Part shown: positions 55,046 through 62,323 of the stretch, in pieces
Layout: each line of letters opens with the position of its first letter
Numbering within the stretch: the first letter of the stretch is position 1
Translations under genes and position numbers: made by a program
NCBI GenBank assembly: GCA_016699445.1
Contig: CP064976.1
Location: forward strand, 1,488,001-1,552,000
Direction of reading: 5' to 3'
DNA length: 64,000 bases
Source of the DNA: Deltaproteobacteria bacterium
GTDB lineage: Bacteria > UBA10199 > JACPAL01 > GCA-016699445
The notes under the pieces: model-generated
Told to the model about the DNA's origin: nothing
Databases searched by the model: none
Seen by the model: the letters and a program-made list of their open reading frames with translations, nothing else

Positions 55046-56371
55046 AAGATTGTCGATGAGTAGAGATCGACCGCCCATAGATCCCAAAAGATGAGGTGAA
55101 AACCATCTTAAGTCATCACCAACAGCTTGGATTTTTTTCAAGAGTTCGAAGAAATTTCCAGCGATGGTAAAGTCAGCGATCGGGTATTGAATCACACCAT
55201 CCTCAACCCAATAACCCAAAGCCCCATAGGAAAAATCACCGGAGATCGCTGAGGCAGAAGCTCCAGCCATTTCTCGTATAAGAATGGCTTGTTTGGGTAA
55301 TTTTTGAATTTGAGGAGTGAGTTGCGAAGATTCCCAACTAAGATTCATCGTAGAAATACTCGGAGGATCTTCAAGTCCACCGCCGGCATTTCCTGTCGTT
55401 GTTGTCCCAACTTTTTTGGATGTATAACGATTGTGTAAAAACGTTTTAAAAATTCCATTGTCGATGATTTTTTTAGAAACAGCCAAGCTCCCTTCGGCAT
55501 CAAACGTATGAGGAATAAGCCCGTTGCTGGCTGAGTCCGATAAGCTGATGATCGAAGAAGCAATGGCTTCTCCTAACTTTCCTTCCAAACGAGTTAGATG
55601 ACGATAGAGCGCATCCCCACTGAAGATGCTGGTAAAAGTTCCCAAAAGATGAACGGCCGATCGAGGATCAAAAATTACAGGCCACGATCCTGTAGCCACA
55701 GGGTGTGGATTAATGCGCGATGTGACTTCCTGAAGGACTTCATCCACCAAATGCTGAACATTAAAATCCCCACGACGTGTCCAACAATCCATTTCATGGA
55801 CGTTGACCATGCGGCCATCAGATCCCTGAGCCATGACCGAAATGCCGGCCTTAAGCATGGAGGCTTCTTCCGACACACATAGGCCGTTGGAGTTGGCAAT
55901 CACTCTGAGAAATACATCATAGCCCGCACCCACATCTGGAATATTCTTAATCAAAGGTGAAAATTTTTGAGCTTTGCTTTCCATGTCTCGCGAGGCTTGC
56001 TCCAATTCTCCCATGGAGATTTTTGAAATTTCAGGATCGGCTGTGTGTGTAGATTGTGTTTGTGTGGGTTCAGCCAAAGAATAATCAGGATCGGCGTCAT
56101 TGTAGGTTGAAGCCAGCTTCGCTTGAAGCACAGCTTTTTTAAGAGCGTCAGGATTGAGAGATTCCAGCACAGAAGTACCCCAACGATTTTGAAATCCTGC
56201 CCACACACCAATTTTTATTTCATCGGCAATTTCAACAGAATCAACTTCAGCCTTAAAAATATTCACTCCTCTTTTTTGCCGAACCAAAGCTGAAAGAAAA
56301 AGATGATCGACTCCCAAAGTATTTTTTTGAGAGAGAATATCTTGAAAGAGTGAGATGATTTTTTGTTTCAT
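55028..56371 (-). CDS. pmbA: TldD/PmbA-family protein (PmbA/TldE-like)
   Basis: A 447-residue protein of the modulator-of-gyrase/TldE family: an N-terminal mixed domain (VNIFKAEVDSVEIADEIKIGV), GWGVFQNRWGTS-like strand, VIFDPRSAVHLLGTFTSIFSGDAL, FDAEGSLAVSKKIIDNGIFKTFLHNRYT, and the C-terminal GDFSYGALGYWVEDGVIQYP / FTIAGNFFELLKKI. It lacks the HExxxH motif of TldD, so it is the non-catalytic partner type. TldD/E forms a metalloprotease acting on peptides and antitoxins; TldD is not in the window. It lies downstream of hisH on the same strand. Confidence 0.85.
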   Translation of the reverse strand: MKQKIISLFQDILSQKNTLGVDHLFLSALVRQKRGVNIFKAEVDSVEIADEIKIGVWAGFQNRWGTSVLESLNPDALKKAVLQAKLASTYNDADPDYSLAEPTQTQSTHTADPEISKISMGELEQASRDMESKAQKFSPLIKNIPDVGAGYDVFLRVIANSNGLCVSEEASMLKAGISVMAQGSDGRMVNVHEMDCWTRRGDFNVQHLVDEVLQEVTSRINPHPVATGSWPVIFDPRSAVHLLGTFTSIFSGDALYRHLTRLEGKLGEAIASSIISLSDSASNGLIPHTFDAEGSLAVSKKIIDNGIFKTFLHNRYTSKKVGTTTTGNAGGGLEDPPSISTMNLSWESSQLTPQIQKLPKQAILIREMAGASASAISGDFSYGALGYWVEDGVIQYPIADFTIAGNFFELLKKIQAVGDDLRWFSPHLLGSMGGRSLLIDNLSVSGK

Positions 56372-56380
56372 GAAGTCTCT

Positions 56381-57088
56381 TTAAAGTTTTGCAAATGCTT
56401 TAATAATTTTCAGACCTTCTTTTTGTGATTTTTCCGGATGAAATTGGCAGGCAAAAATATTGTCTTGTTGCACCATCGCAACGAAATCTTTTCCGTAATT
56501 GGCGGTCGCAACCACAGGTCGAGAGTCCCGCGGAACAACATGATAGGAGTGTACAAAATAAAATGCCGCACCTTCTTGGACATCGAGCAAAAGAGGGCAG
56601 GCTTTTTTCTTGGTAATACGATTCCATCCCATGTGGGGAATTTTATATTTTTTGGCGAGCTTGAAGCGGATGACTTTTCCTTTGAGAAGTCCCAAACCCT
56701 TGTGTGTGCCAAACTCTTCGCTTTCTTCCATGAGGACCTGCATTCCCATACAAATTCCTAAGAAAGGTTTTTTCTCTTCAATGACTGCTCGAATGGGCTC
56801 GATGAGATTGGCTTTTGTTAAATTGTCCATACAGGCAGAAAAAGCACCTACACCCGGCAGTACAATTTTTTTTGCTTTTGCAATTGTTTCAGGGTCTCCA
56901 GAAATGACAGCCTTAGCCCCCACTTTTTCAAAAGCTTTTTGAACGCTCCGAAGGTTTCCCATGCCATAGTCTACGATCACGACAGGGCCTCCCAAAAAAC
57001 TGGGGCGAACGATATCAAACGTTTTTTTAAAAGCTTGGTTCACTCCCTTCATACCGAAGGGCATTTTGAAAGCATTCGCTAATGACAT
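56381..57088 (-). CDS. hisH: Imidazole glycerol phosphate synthase glutaminase subunit
   Basis: Class I glutamine amidotransferase: VIVDYGMGNLRSVQKAFEKVG, VLPGVGAFSACMDNL (oxyanion strand), nucleophile Cys in FLGICMGMQVLMEESEEFG, and catalytic His and Glu in ACQFHPEKSQKEG. A 35-residue N-terminal extension precedes the usual start; a GTG at 56980 would give the conventional protein, but the ATG at 57088 sits 1 bp from the hisB stop and has operon-like spacing. It supplies ammonia to HisF, which is not in the window. Confidence 0.92.
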   Translation of the reverse strand: MSLANAFKMPFGMKGVNQAFKKTFDIVRPSFLGGPVVIVDYGMGNLRSVQKAFEKVGAKAVISGDPETIAKAKKIVLPGVGAFSACMDNLTKANLIEPIRAVIEEKKPFLGICMGMQVLMEESEEFGTHKGLGLLKGKVIRFKLAKKYKIPHMGWNRITKKKACPLLLDVQEGAAFYFVHSYHVVPRDSRPVVATANYGKDFVAMVQQDNIFACQFHPEKSQKEGLKIIKAFAKL

Positions 57089-57089
57089 A

Positions 57090-57677
57090 TTACAACTTCC
57101 CTTTTGTGGACATGAGTCCTGTATTTCGTGGATCTATCTGTGTGGCCATGTCCGTCGCTTTAGCCCACGCCTTAAAACAAGATTCTGCAATGTGATGTTT
57201 ATTTTTTCCGTATTGAACATTGATGTGAAGATTCACTTGAGCTGACATTGTGAAGGCTTCGAAAAAATGTTCGATCAACTGCACATCAAAATTTTTAATC
57301 AATCCAGATTTAAGAGGTGTGTTGTAAACAAAAGCCGGACGTCCGGAAAAATCAATCGCCACATGGGTGAGCGTCTCGTCCATCGGCAGCATAAAAAATC
57401 CATAACGACGCATGCCTTTTTTATCAGCCAAAGCTTTTTGAAATGCTTGCCCCAAGACAATTCCTACGTCCTCTACGAGATGATGATCATCCACATCCAC
57501 ATCCCCTGAGGCTTTGAGCTTGATGTCAAAAAAGCCATGCTTGGTAAAAAGCTCCAGCATGTGATTAAAAAACGGAAGTGGTGTCTTGATCTGATACTTC
57601 CCAGTCCCGTCAATATTAAGCGAGAGATCAATGTTGGTTTCTTTTGTTTTGCGAGCAATGTGTGCGGTTCGTTTCAT
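57090..57677 (-). CDS. hisB: Imidazoleglycerol-phosphate dehydratase
   Basis: Start ATG 57677 (MKRTAHIARKTKETNIDLSL); an in-frame ATG at 57716 overlaps hisD and is possible. Family motifs: TPLPFFNHMLELFTKHGFFD (metal His), DVDVDDHHLVEDVGIVLG (DDHHxxED), FMLPMDETLTHVAIDFSGRP, EHFFEAFTMSAQVNLHI, GKNKHHIAESCFKAWAKA. At 195 residues it is the monofunctional form without HisN-type phosphatase. It forms imidazole acetol phosphate in histidine synthesis. Operon order hisD-hisB-hisH. Confidence 0.93.
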   Translation of the reverse strand: MKRTAHIARKTKETNIDLSLNIDGTGKYQIKTPLPFFNHMLELFTKHGFFDIKLKASGDVDVDDHHLVEDVGIVLGQAFQKALADKKGMRRYGFFMLPMDETLTHVAIDFSGRPAFVYNTPLKSGLIKNFDVQLIEHFFEAFTMSAQVNLHINVQYGKNKHHIAESCFKAWAKATDMATQIDPRNTGLMSTKGKL

Positions 57678-57690
57678 AAGAGAGTTGGTT

Positions 57691-58986
57691 TTAGACTGTT
57701 TTAGTGCGGACTTCAATAGAACTTCCGTGAGCGGTTAAGCCTTCCATCGTGGCTAATTTCACAATATCAGGTCCCAAACGTTTGAGAGCTTTTGCGTCAA
57801 AAGAAGCGATGCTGGTGCGTTTGACAAAATCCAAAACTCCTAAGGGAGATGAGAATCGGGCTGTGCCAGAAGTGGGGAGTGTGTGATTGGGTCCTGAGAG
57901 ATAATCTCCGACAGCCACGGGTGTATGATTTCCTAAAAAGATAGCGCCAGCATTGAGGCCTTTGAGATATTTTTCCGGATTTTTGATTTGGAGTTCTAAA
58001 TGTTCGGCCGCAAATTCGTTGGCCAAACGGATCGATTCAACGACATTTTTGGTTTGAATCACATAGCCTCCATTCCCAAGGGCAGAAACTAAAATGTTTT
58101 GACGATCCAGTTTTTCCATCTGAGCTTTGAGGGCTTGTTGTGTTTTTTCTAAAAGTTTGGCAGAGTGGCTGATGACAATCGCCACGGCTTGAGGGTCATG
58201 TTCGGCCTGACTCAAGAGATCCGCAGCGATAAAATCAGGTTGAGCCGTATCATCCGCGACAATGACGACTTCAGTAGGGCCAGCCACCATATCGATTCCC
58301 ACTTTACCAAAAACAAGACGCTTGGCGGTGGCGACATAAATATTTCCGGGTCCGGTGATCTTGTCGACGTTAGGAATGGATTCGGTTCCGTAAGCCAAAG
58401 CCGCAATCGCCTGAGCTCCACCGACTTTAAATACATGATCGACCCCGGCCAGTTTGGCAGCAGCCAAAGTGTAGCGATTGGGCTTCCCTTGAGGCCACGG
58501 TGTGGTCATGATCATTTCTTTCACCCCCGCCATACGGGCTGGAATGGCATCCATCAAAACAGCCGATGGGTAACCGGCAAGTCCGCCAGGGACATAAATA
58601 CCAACACGCTCAATGGGTGTGATCATCTCTCCTAAGACAATCCCATTTTTCTTTTCTTTCCAATTCTTGGTAATTTTTGAAAATTGTTTTTGATGAAACT
58701 GGCGAATGCGTTGAGCTGCGACATTGAGAGATTTGAGTTCGTCTTTTTTAAGTGATCTTAGAGCTTGAGACATTTCTTTTTGAGAGACTTCTAGGGTTTC
58801 GGGAGAATGACCATCAAACTTCTCACAAAATTCTTTAAGCGCCAAATCTCCAGCTTGACGAACATCGGCAATAACATCTTTGACCGTAAATTCGACATTT
58901 TGCTGTGTTTCCGCACGACTTAAAAGTGTATCCCATTGAACCGGGAAAAAACTGTCTTTGGTATTGAGTTGTTTCATCATGATCAT
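57691..58986 (-). CDS. hisD: Histidinol dehydrogenase
   Basis: A 431-residue protein, normal for HisD: ERVGIYVPGGLAGYPSAVLM, KVGGAQAIAALAYGTESIP, VDKITGPGNIYVATAKRLVFG, GIDMVAGPTEVVIVADDTA, DLLSQAEHDPQAVAIVISHS (zinc His), AEHLELQIKNPEKYL, GPNHTLPTSGTARFSSPLGV. It oxidises histidinol to histidine with NAD. The start overlaps the stop of a nucleotidyltransferase remnant by 4 bp (ATGA at 58983-58986), so that remnant may still couple translation. Confidence 0.95.
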   Translation of the reverse strand: MIMMKQLNTKDSFFPVQWDTLLSRAETQQNVEFTVKDVIADVRQAGDLALKEFCEKFDGHSPETLEVSQKEMSQALRSLKKDELKSLNVAAQRIRQFHQKQFSKITKNWKEKKNGIVLGEMITPIERVGIYVPGGLAGYPSAVLMDAIPARMAGVKEMIMTTPWPQGKPNRYTLAAAKLAGVDHVFKVGGAQAIAALAYGTESIPNVDKITGPGNIYVATAKRLVFGKVGIDMVAGPTEVVIVADDTAQPDFIAADLLSQAEHDPQAVAIVISHSAKLLEKTQQALKAQMEKLDRQNILVSALGNGGYVIQTKNVVESIRLANEFAAEHLELQIKNPEKYLKGLNAGAIFLGNHTPVAVGDYLSGPNHTLPTSGTARFSSPLGVLDFVKRTSIASFDAKALKRLGPDIVKLATMEGLTAHGSSIEVRTKTV

Positions 58987-59093
58987 AGCTCCAGATTACT
59001 TTTTTTCTCTTCACGAATGGCTTCAAGTTCCATTGCCGTGATTAAGTCTCGGTCTCTTTCCAGAGCTTGTCTGCTTTTAATGAGATTGTTGAT
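58983..59093 (-). pseudogene. C-terminal remnant of a nucleotidyltransferase-type gene
   Basis: In-frame sequence INNLIKSRQALERDRDLITA then MELEAIREEKK, with stop at 58983, resembles the ending of DUF6036-type nucleotidyltransferases (N.AAGR.KDLADLE.L). No active-site half or start is present; a TAA (59094-59096) in the same frame separates it from the small gene upstream. Probably the tail of the partner lost by deletion. Confidence 0.5.
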
Positions 59094-59285
59094 TTAAACA
59101 AGCTTGGGAGGTTTTACATCGTTTTTGATTATGCTCTTATGAAGATGATCGATAAAATTAAGTGTGTCTTGATGTTGAGAAACCCGTTCTTTAAAAGAAA
59201 GTTTTAAGTTTTCACGGATCATCCAAATATCAACTCCGGCTTCAATCCATTTTTCGTCTTCTAGGTTTTTTGGGGGAGAATACAT
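59094..59285 (-). CDS. Small protein of a nucleotidyltransferase-type TA pair (orphan)
   Basis: A 63-residue protein (EDEKWIEAGVDIWMIRENLK, then FKERVSQHQDTLNFIDHLHKS). The GVDI.ML.ENL.L...ER...H...LNF...L pattern is common in small proteins encoded just upstream of nucleotidyltransferases. Here the partner gene is reduced to a C-terminal fragment (58983-59093) in the same frame. So this component is probably an orphan left by deletion. It lies between the his genes and the DGR. Confidence 0.55.
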   Translation of the reverse strand: MYSPPKNLEDEKWIEAGVDIWMIRENLKLSFKERVSQHQDTLNFIDHLHKSIIKNDVKPPKLV

Positions 59286-59489
59286 CTATGCATGATCGGC
59301 AAGGAAATAGAAGTCAGTCAATAATATTATGGATAAAAATTGGAACTACAAAAGTCTGGAAACTTCACTATTTCACAGGCACTTGTTTGATATGGGTACC
59401 GAGCTTAAGTTTAACGACCCGCATTAGCAACTTTTCATCACACATGCCGATACTCTGTCTGCTGTTTTTATGTTTTTAAAAGGAGTTCT

Positions 59490-60578
59490 ATGTCCGTGAG
59501 TTTTTATAAATTGGGAGAATCAGTTGGGTTGTCACTATTGCCCATGGTTCGTATTCGAGATGAGGAGCATCAAGGCTCATTTGCGATGGGTGGTCCCGAT
59601 TTGACATTTGGAAATCCGACTCCTCATTGGGTGCGCCTCCCGAAAGGCTTTGATCTCTCGGTAAGTCATGTGACGGAAGATCAATTTAGAAGCGTCATGA
59701 ATTCAAGCGAATCTGGGAGAAAACTTCTTCATGATATTGCTAAAACTTATCAAAATCAATGGGAGAGACCTTTTGGAGGTATGTCGAATGAACATCCAAT
59801 AGATTTTAGTCATCACCCCATGACCTGTGTCAGCTGGCAGGATCAGAAGGTCTTTTTTGAGATCGTCAATAAGATGGCTGGTATTAAGGAAAACAAAATC
59901 AGGAGACCTACAGAAGCCGAGATGGAATATGCCATGCGCGGTGGCTGGGTGAATGTGCGAGAACAAGCCGAGGTTGAGAAACAATCTTTAAAAACCTGGG
60001 AAGACTTTTTGGCATTTACCCAAGGACGGTATGAGAATTTTGTTCAAGCCATCGATATTTCCGTTTTGATCTTGAATGGTGACGATCGAGTGTTGAAGGA
60101 TTTGTTAAAAAACGGTCATGACGTATGGGCGATGAGGGTCTATGGGACTGCTAGTGGAAGGTTGGATGAGAGTGTTTGGTGGGATCAGTTAGGAAAAGGA
60201 AAGTCGCATCAGACACGCGAGGTGAGGACGTTGTTTGATGACCTGGAAGGTTTCGATCCTGATGTTTTTATGGATGAGTTTAAGAGTCAGGTGGAAGAAG
60301 GTCGTATTCATCCCTATGGGCTGACGGATGCCAATGGGAATGTGTATAGCTGGTGTGAGGATGATTGGGATGAGAGTGCGTATGCAAAGCAAAAGTCTGG
60401 AGTGGAAAATCCTATGGTGAAGTTTAAAGTTTCAGACATTAAAGTCGTTCGTGGTGGGTCCTGGGGCTATGATGGTCCAGACGGCCTTCGCACGGCGGAT
60501 CGCGACCTCAACCGCTCCGGTGGTCGTAGCAAGGATATCGGCTTCCGGTGTGCGCGTGGTCCCCAGGACTTAAAGTAG
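59490..60578 (+). CDS. DGR target protein, formylglycine-enzyme/SUMF1-like C-type lectin fold with C-terminal variable region
   Basis: A 362-residue protein with AGGAGTTCT before ATG 59490 and no signal peptide. The SUMF1/FGE-sulfatase fold is split by an insert. N-terminal half: GSFAMGGPDLTFGNPTPHW, HPMTCVSWQDQKVFF, RRPTEAEMEYAMRGG. C-terminal part: YGLTDANGNVYSWCEDDWDE, then VVRGGSWGYDGPDGLRTADR and GFRCARGPQ. A helical insert of about 110 residues lies between. The last 42 codons (60442-60566) form the variable repeat of the retroelement. The catalytic cysteines of true formylglycine enzymes are not evident, so it is a binding scaffold whose ligand surface is diversified. Followed by avd, reverse transcriptase and TR. 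Confidence 0.9.
   Translation: MSVSFYKLGESVGLSLLPMVRIRDEEHQGSFAMGGPDLTFGNPTPHWVRLPKGFDLSVSHVTEDQFRSVMNSSESGRKLLHDIAKTYQNQWERPFGGMSNEHPIDFSHHPMTCVSWQDQKVFFEIVNKMAGIKENKIRRPTEAEMEYAMRGGWVNVREQAEVEKQSLKTWEDFLAFTQGRYENFVQAIDISVLILNGDDRVLKDLLKNGHDVWAMRVYGTASGRLDESVWWDQLGKGKSHQTREVRTLFDDLEGFDPDVFMDEFKSQVEEGRIHPYGLTDANGNVYSWCEDDWDESAYAKQKSGVENPMVKFKVSDIKVVRGGSWGYDGPDGLRTADRDLNRSGGRSKDIGFRCARGPQDLK
60442..60566 (+). repeat. DGR variable repeat (VR)
   Basis: 125 bp aligned without gaps to TR 61992-62116 at a fixed 1,550-bp offset. There are 16 differences, all where TR has A: 13 A-to-G, 2 A-to-T, 1 A-to-C. The last 32 bp, GC-rich, are identical and would serve as the initiation-of-mutagenic-homology end. 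Twelve codons are changed, mostly TR Asn to Gly, Asp, Tyr, Leu or Ser. Confidence 0.95.
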
Positions 60579-60620
60579 TTTTACCCTTTGTTTTTTTACC
60601 ATTTTACCCTTGGGAAAATT

Positions 60621-60956
60621 ATGGAAGAACCATTGATCATCACGAAAGCCTATGACTTGATACTCTATCTAGTGCCTCAAATTGCAAAGTTTCCAAAGCA
60701 GTATAGATACTCACTTGGAGAAAAATTAGAAATGATGTCTCTCGATTTTCTGATGACTTTGATCGAAGCCAGATATTCCAAAGAGAAAATCATTGTGCTC
60801 AAAAAAGCCAATTTATCCTTGGAAAAACTTCGCTATTGCATACGGCTCTGCAAAGATTTGAAATTGATGAGTCATCATCCCTATGAAATCATGACCAAAA
60901 GGGTGCATGAGATTGGACTTCAATTGGGGGGATGGATCAAACAGAGTCGAGTATGA
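60621..60956 (+). CDS. avd: Avd-like accessory variability determinant (four-helix bundle)
   Basis: ATG 60621 gives MEEPLIITKAYDLILYLVPQ; a longer in-frame start at 60588 adds non-conserved residues. The 111-residue product has the Avd pattern of four helices: YDLILYLVPQIAKFPKQYRY, LGEKLEMMSLDFLMTLIEARY, KIIVLKKANLSLEKLRYCIR, HPYEIMTKRVHEIGLQLGGW. Avd proteins form barrel-like pentamers that bind the DGR reverse transcriptase and TR RNA and are required for mutagenic retrohoming. Its stop overlaps the reverse transcriptase start (ATGA at 60953-60956). Confidence 0.9.
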   Translation: MEEPLIITKAYDLILYLVPQIAKFPKQYRYSLGEKLEMMSLDFLMTLIEARYSKEKIIVLKKANLSLEKLRYCIRLCKDLKLMSHHPYEIMTKRVHEIGLQLGGWIKQSRV

Positions 60957-61970
60957 GACGACATAAAAATCTTTTTGAAAAAATCATCTCTTTTCAAAAT
61001 CTGTTGTCGGCTTCTATGCGAGCCCAGAAGGGAAAACGCTTTAAGAAAGCGACACTCAAGTTTAACTTCCAGCTTGAGAATGAGCTTTGGACTCTTCATC
61101 GAGAGTTGATCAATGATACTTACCAGCCAGGCCAATATAGGAATTTTACAATTTACGAACCCAAGAAAAGGCTAATCAGTGCCGCTCCTTATCGCGACCG
61201 GGTCGTGCATCATGCGATCCATAATATTTTAGAACCAGTCTTCGAACCGACATTTATCCACGATTCTTATGCAACTCGAAAAGGCAAAGGAACCCATGCA
61301 GCTATCAATCGATTTCAGAATTTTTCATACAAGAATAAATACGTTTTGAAATGCGACATTCGTCAGTATTTCCCAAGCATTCGAAGAGAAATTCTACTTG
61401 CCCTCATAGAAAGGAAAGTATCGTGTTCAAAAACCATGAACCTGATTCAAAAAATTGTGAACGCCCCCATGGCTAATAATTTGCACAGCCAGCCAGCCAG
61501 CAGTAGGAATCCCTATAGGTAATCTGACATCCCAGTTTTTTGCCAATATATATCTTGATGGCTTGGACCACTTCGTTAAAGAAACGCTGAAATGTCGCTA
61601 TTATCTTCGTTATATGGATGACTTCGTCATCTTTCATAATGACAAACAGTTTTTATGGTTCGTGAAAAAACAAATCATCCATTTCATTAAAAGGTTAAAA
61701 CTCGAACTTCATGAAGGGAAATGCCGAATCTATGAAACGGAAAAAGGCTGTCCATTTTTAGGGATGGTTATTTCTAAAACAAGACGACGTATCAAAAGAG
61801 AAAATTACATTCGTTATCGGAGACGCTTGAAGAAGAGAAAGATTTTATATGGTCAGAAAAAAATGAATTTTCAGGATATTCACCGATCAGTTCAAGCTTG
61901 GATCGGTCATGTGAAACATGCCCAGACAGTGCAACTAAGAAAGCTGTTGTTGGGAGACATCGTCTTATGA
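60953..61970 (+). CDS. DGR reverse transcriptase, frame broken at a (CAGC)4 tract
   Basis: Start ATG 60953 (MRRHKNLFEKIISFQNLLSA), overlapping the avd stop. Frame A encodes LISAAPYRDRVVHHAIHNIL, DSYATRKGKGTHAAI and motif A KCDIRQYFPSI, then stops at 61520-61522. Frame B carries GIPIGNLTSQFFANIYLDGL (the DGR-type IGxxxSQ signature), catalytic YMDDFVIF and the thumb (KGCPFLGMVIS), ending at 61970. The break is within (CAGC)4 at 61486-61501; losing one 4-bp unit gives LHSQPAVGIPIGNLTSQ and a full enzyme of about 337 residues. It copies TR RNA into cDNA with adenine misincorporation. Confidence 0.92.
61486..61501 (+). repeat. (CAGC)4 tetranucleotide repeat within the reverse transcriptase gene
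   Basis: Exactly four CAGC units. Each unit changes the reading frame by one; three units put motif A and the downstream SQ and YMDD motifs in one frame. It is the only break in the gene. Confidence 0.9.
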
Positions 61971-61991
61971 CGAAAAAGGGAAAGGAATCGC

Positions 61992-62116
61992 AAGTCGTTC
62001 GTGGTGGGTCCTGGAACAATAATGATCCAGACAACCTTCGCACGGCGGATCGCAACAACAACCACTCCGATAATCGTAACAAGAATATCGGCTTCCGGTG
62101 TGCGCGTGGTCCCCAG
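61992..62116 (+). repeat. DGR template repeat (TR)
   Basis: Begins 22 bp after the reverse transcriptase stop. It contains 33 adenines in 125 bp, concentrated in ten AAC/AAT codons of the VR frame. Sixteen of these adenines differ in VR and no other base does. It is non-coding in its native context. Confidence 0.95.
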
Positions 62117-62118
62117 TA

Positions 62119-62130
62119 CTCCTATAGGAG
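62119..62130. repeat. 12-bp perfect palindrome directly after TR
   Basis: CTCCTATAGGAG is its own reverse complement and starts 3 bp after the last TR/VR-identical base. It may form a hairpin at the 3' side of the TR transcript. Confidence 0.6.
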
Positions 62131-62252
62131 AAAAAATCTTCAGATCAGAGTCCTAATTTTCAAGGAAATTGGGAGTGTATGGTGAAGGAGTCCAGATTTC
62201 TTTCCCTGGTCGTTTGCTGCGTAGAAGCGGCATGACCGAAGAACGCAAGGCC

Positions 62253-62309
62253 CCACCCGTCTCTCGTAATTCAGAAATAAAAAGAATGAGCGAGATGGGT
62301 GGATTTTTT
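62253..62309 (+). terminator. Probable terminator of the DGR operon
   Basis: CCACCCGTCTCTCG (62253-62266) can pair imperfectly with CGAGATGGGTGG (62291-62302) and is followed by ATTTTTTAT. The remaining sequence between TR and murA (62131-62252) shows no gene. Confidence 0.5.
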
Positions 62310-62323
62310 ATGATCTGGTCTTA

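Noticed and set aside
59270..59479. A 69-residue plus-strand frame upstream of the DGR target
   Set aside because: Starts inside the small minus-strand gene, shows no conserved pattern and lacks a ribosome-binding site; the 200-bp gap is more likely the DGR promoter region.
61898..62185. A 95-residue frame running through the template repeat
   Set aside because: It overlaps the end of the reverse transcriptase and the TR, and its similarity to the target C-terminus is explained by TR/VR homology. TR is non-coding in DGRs.
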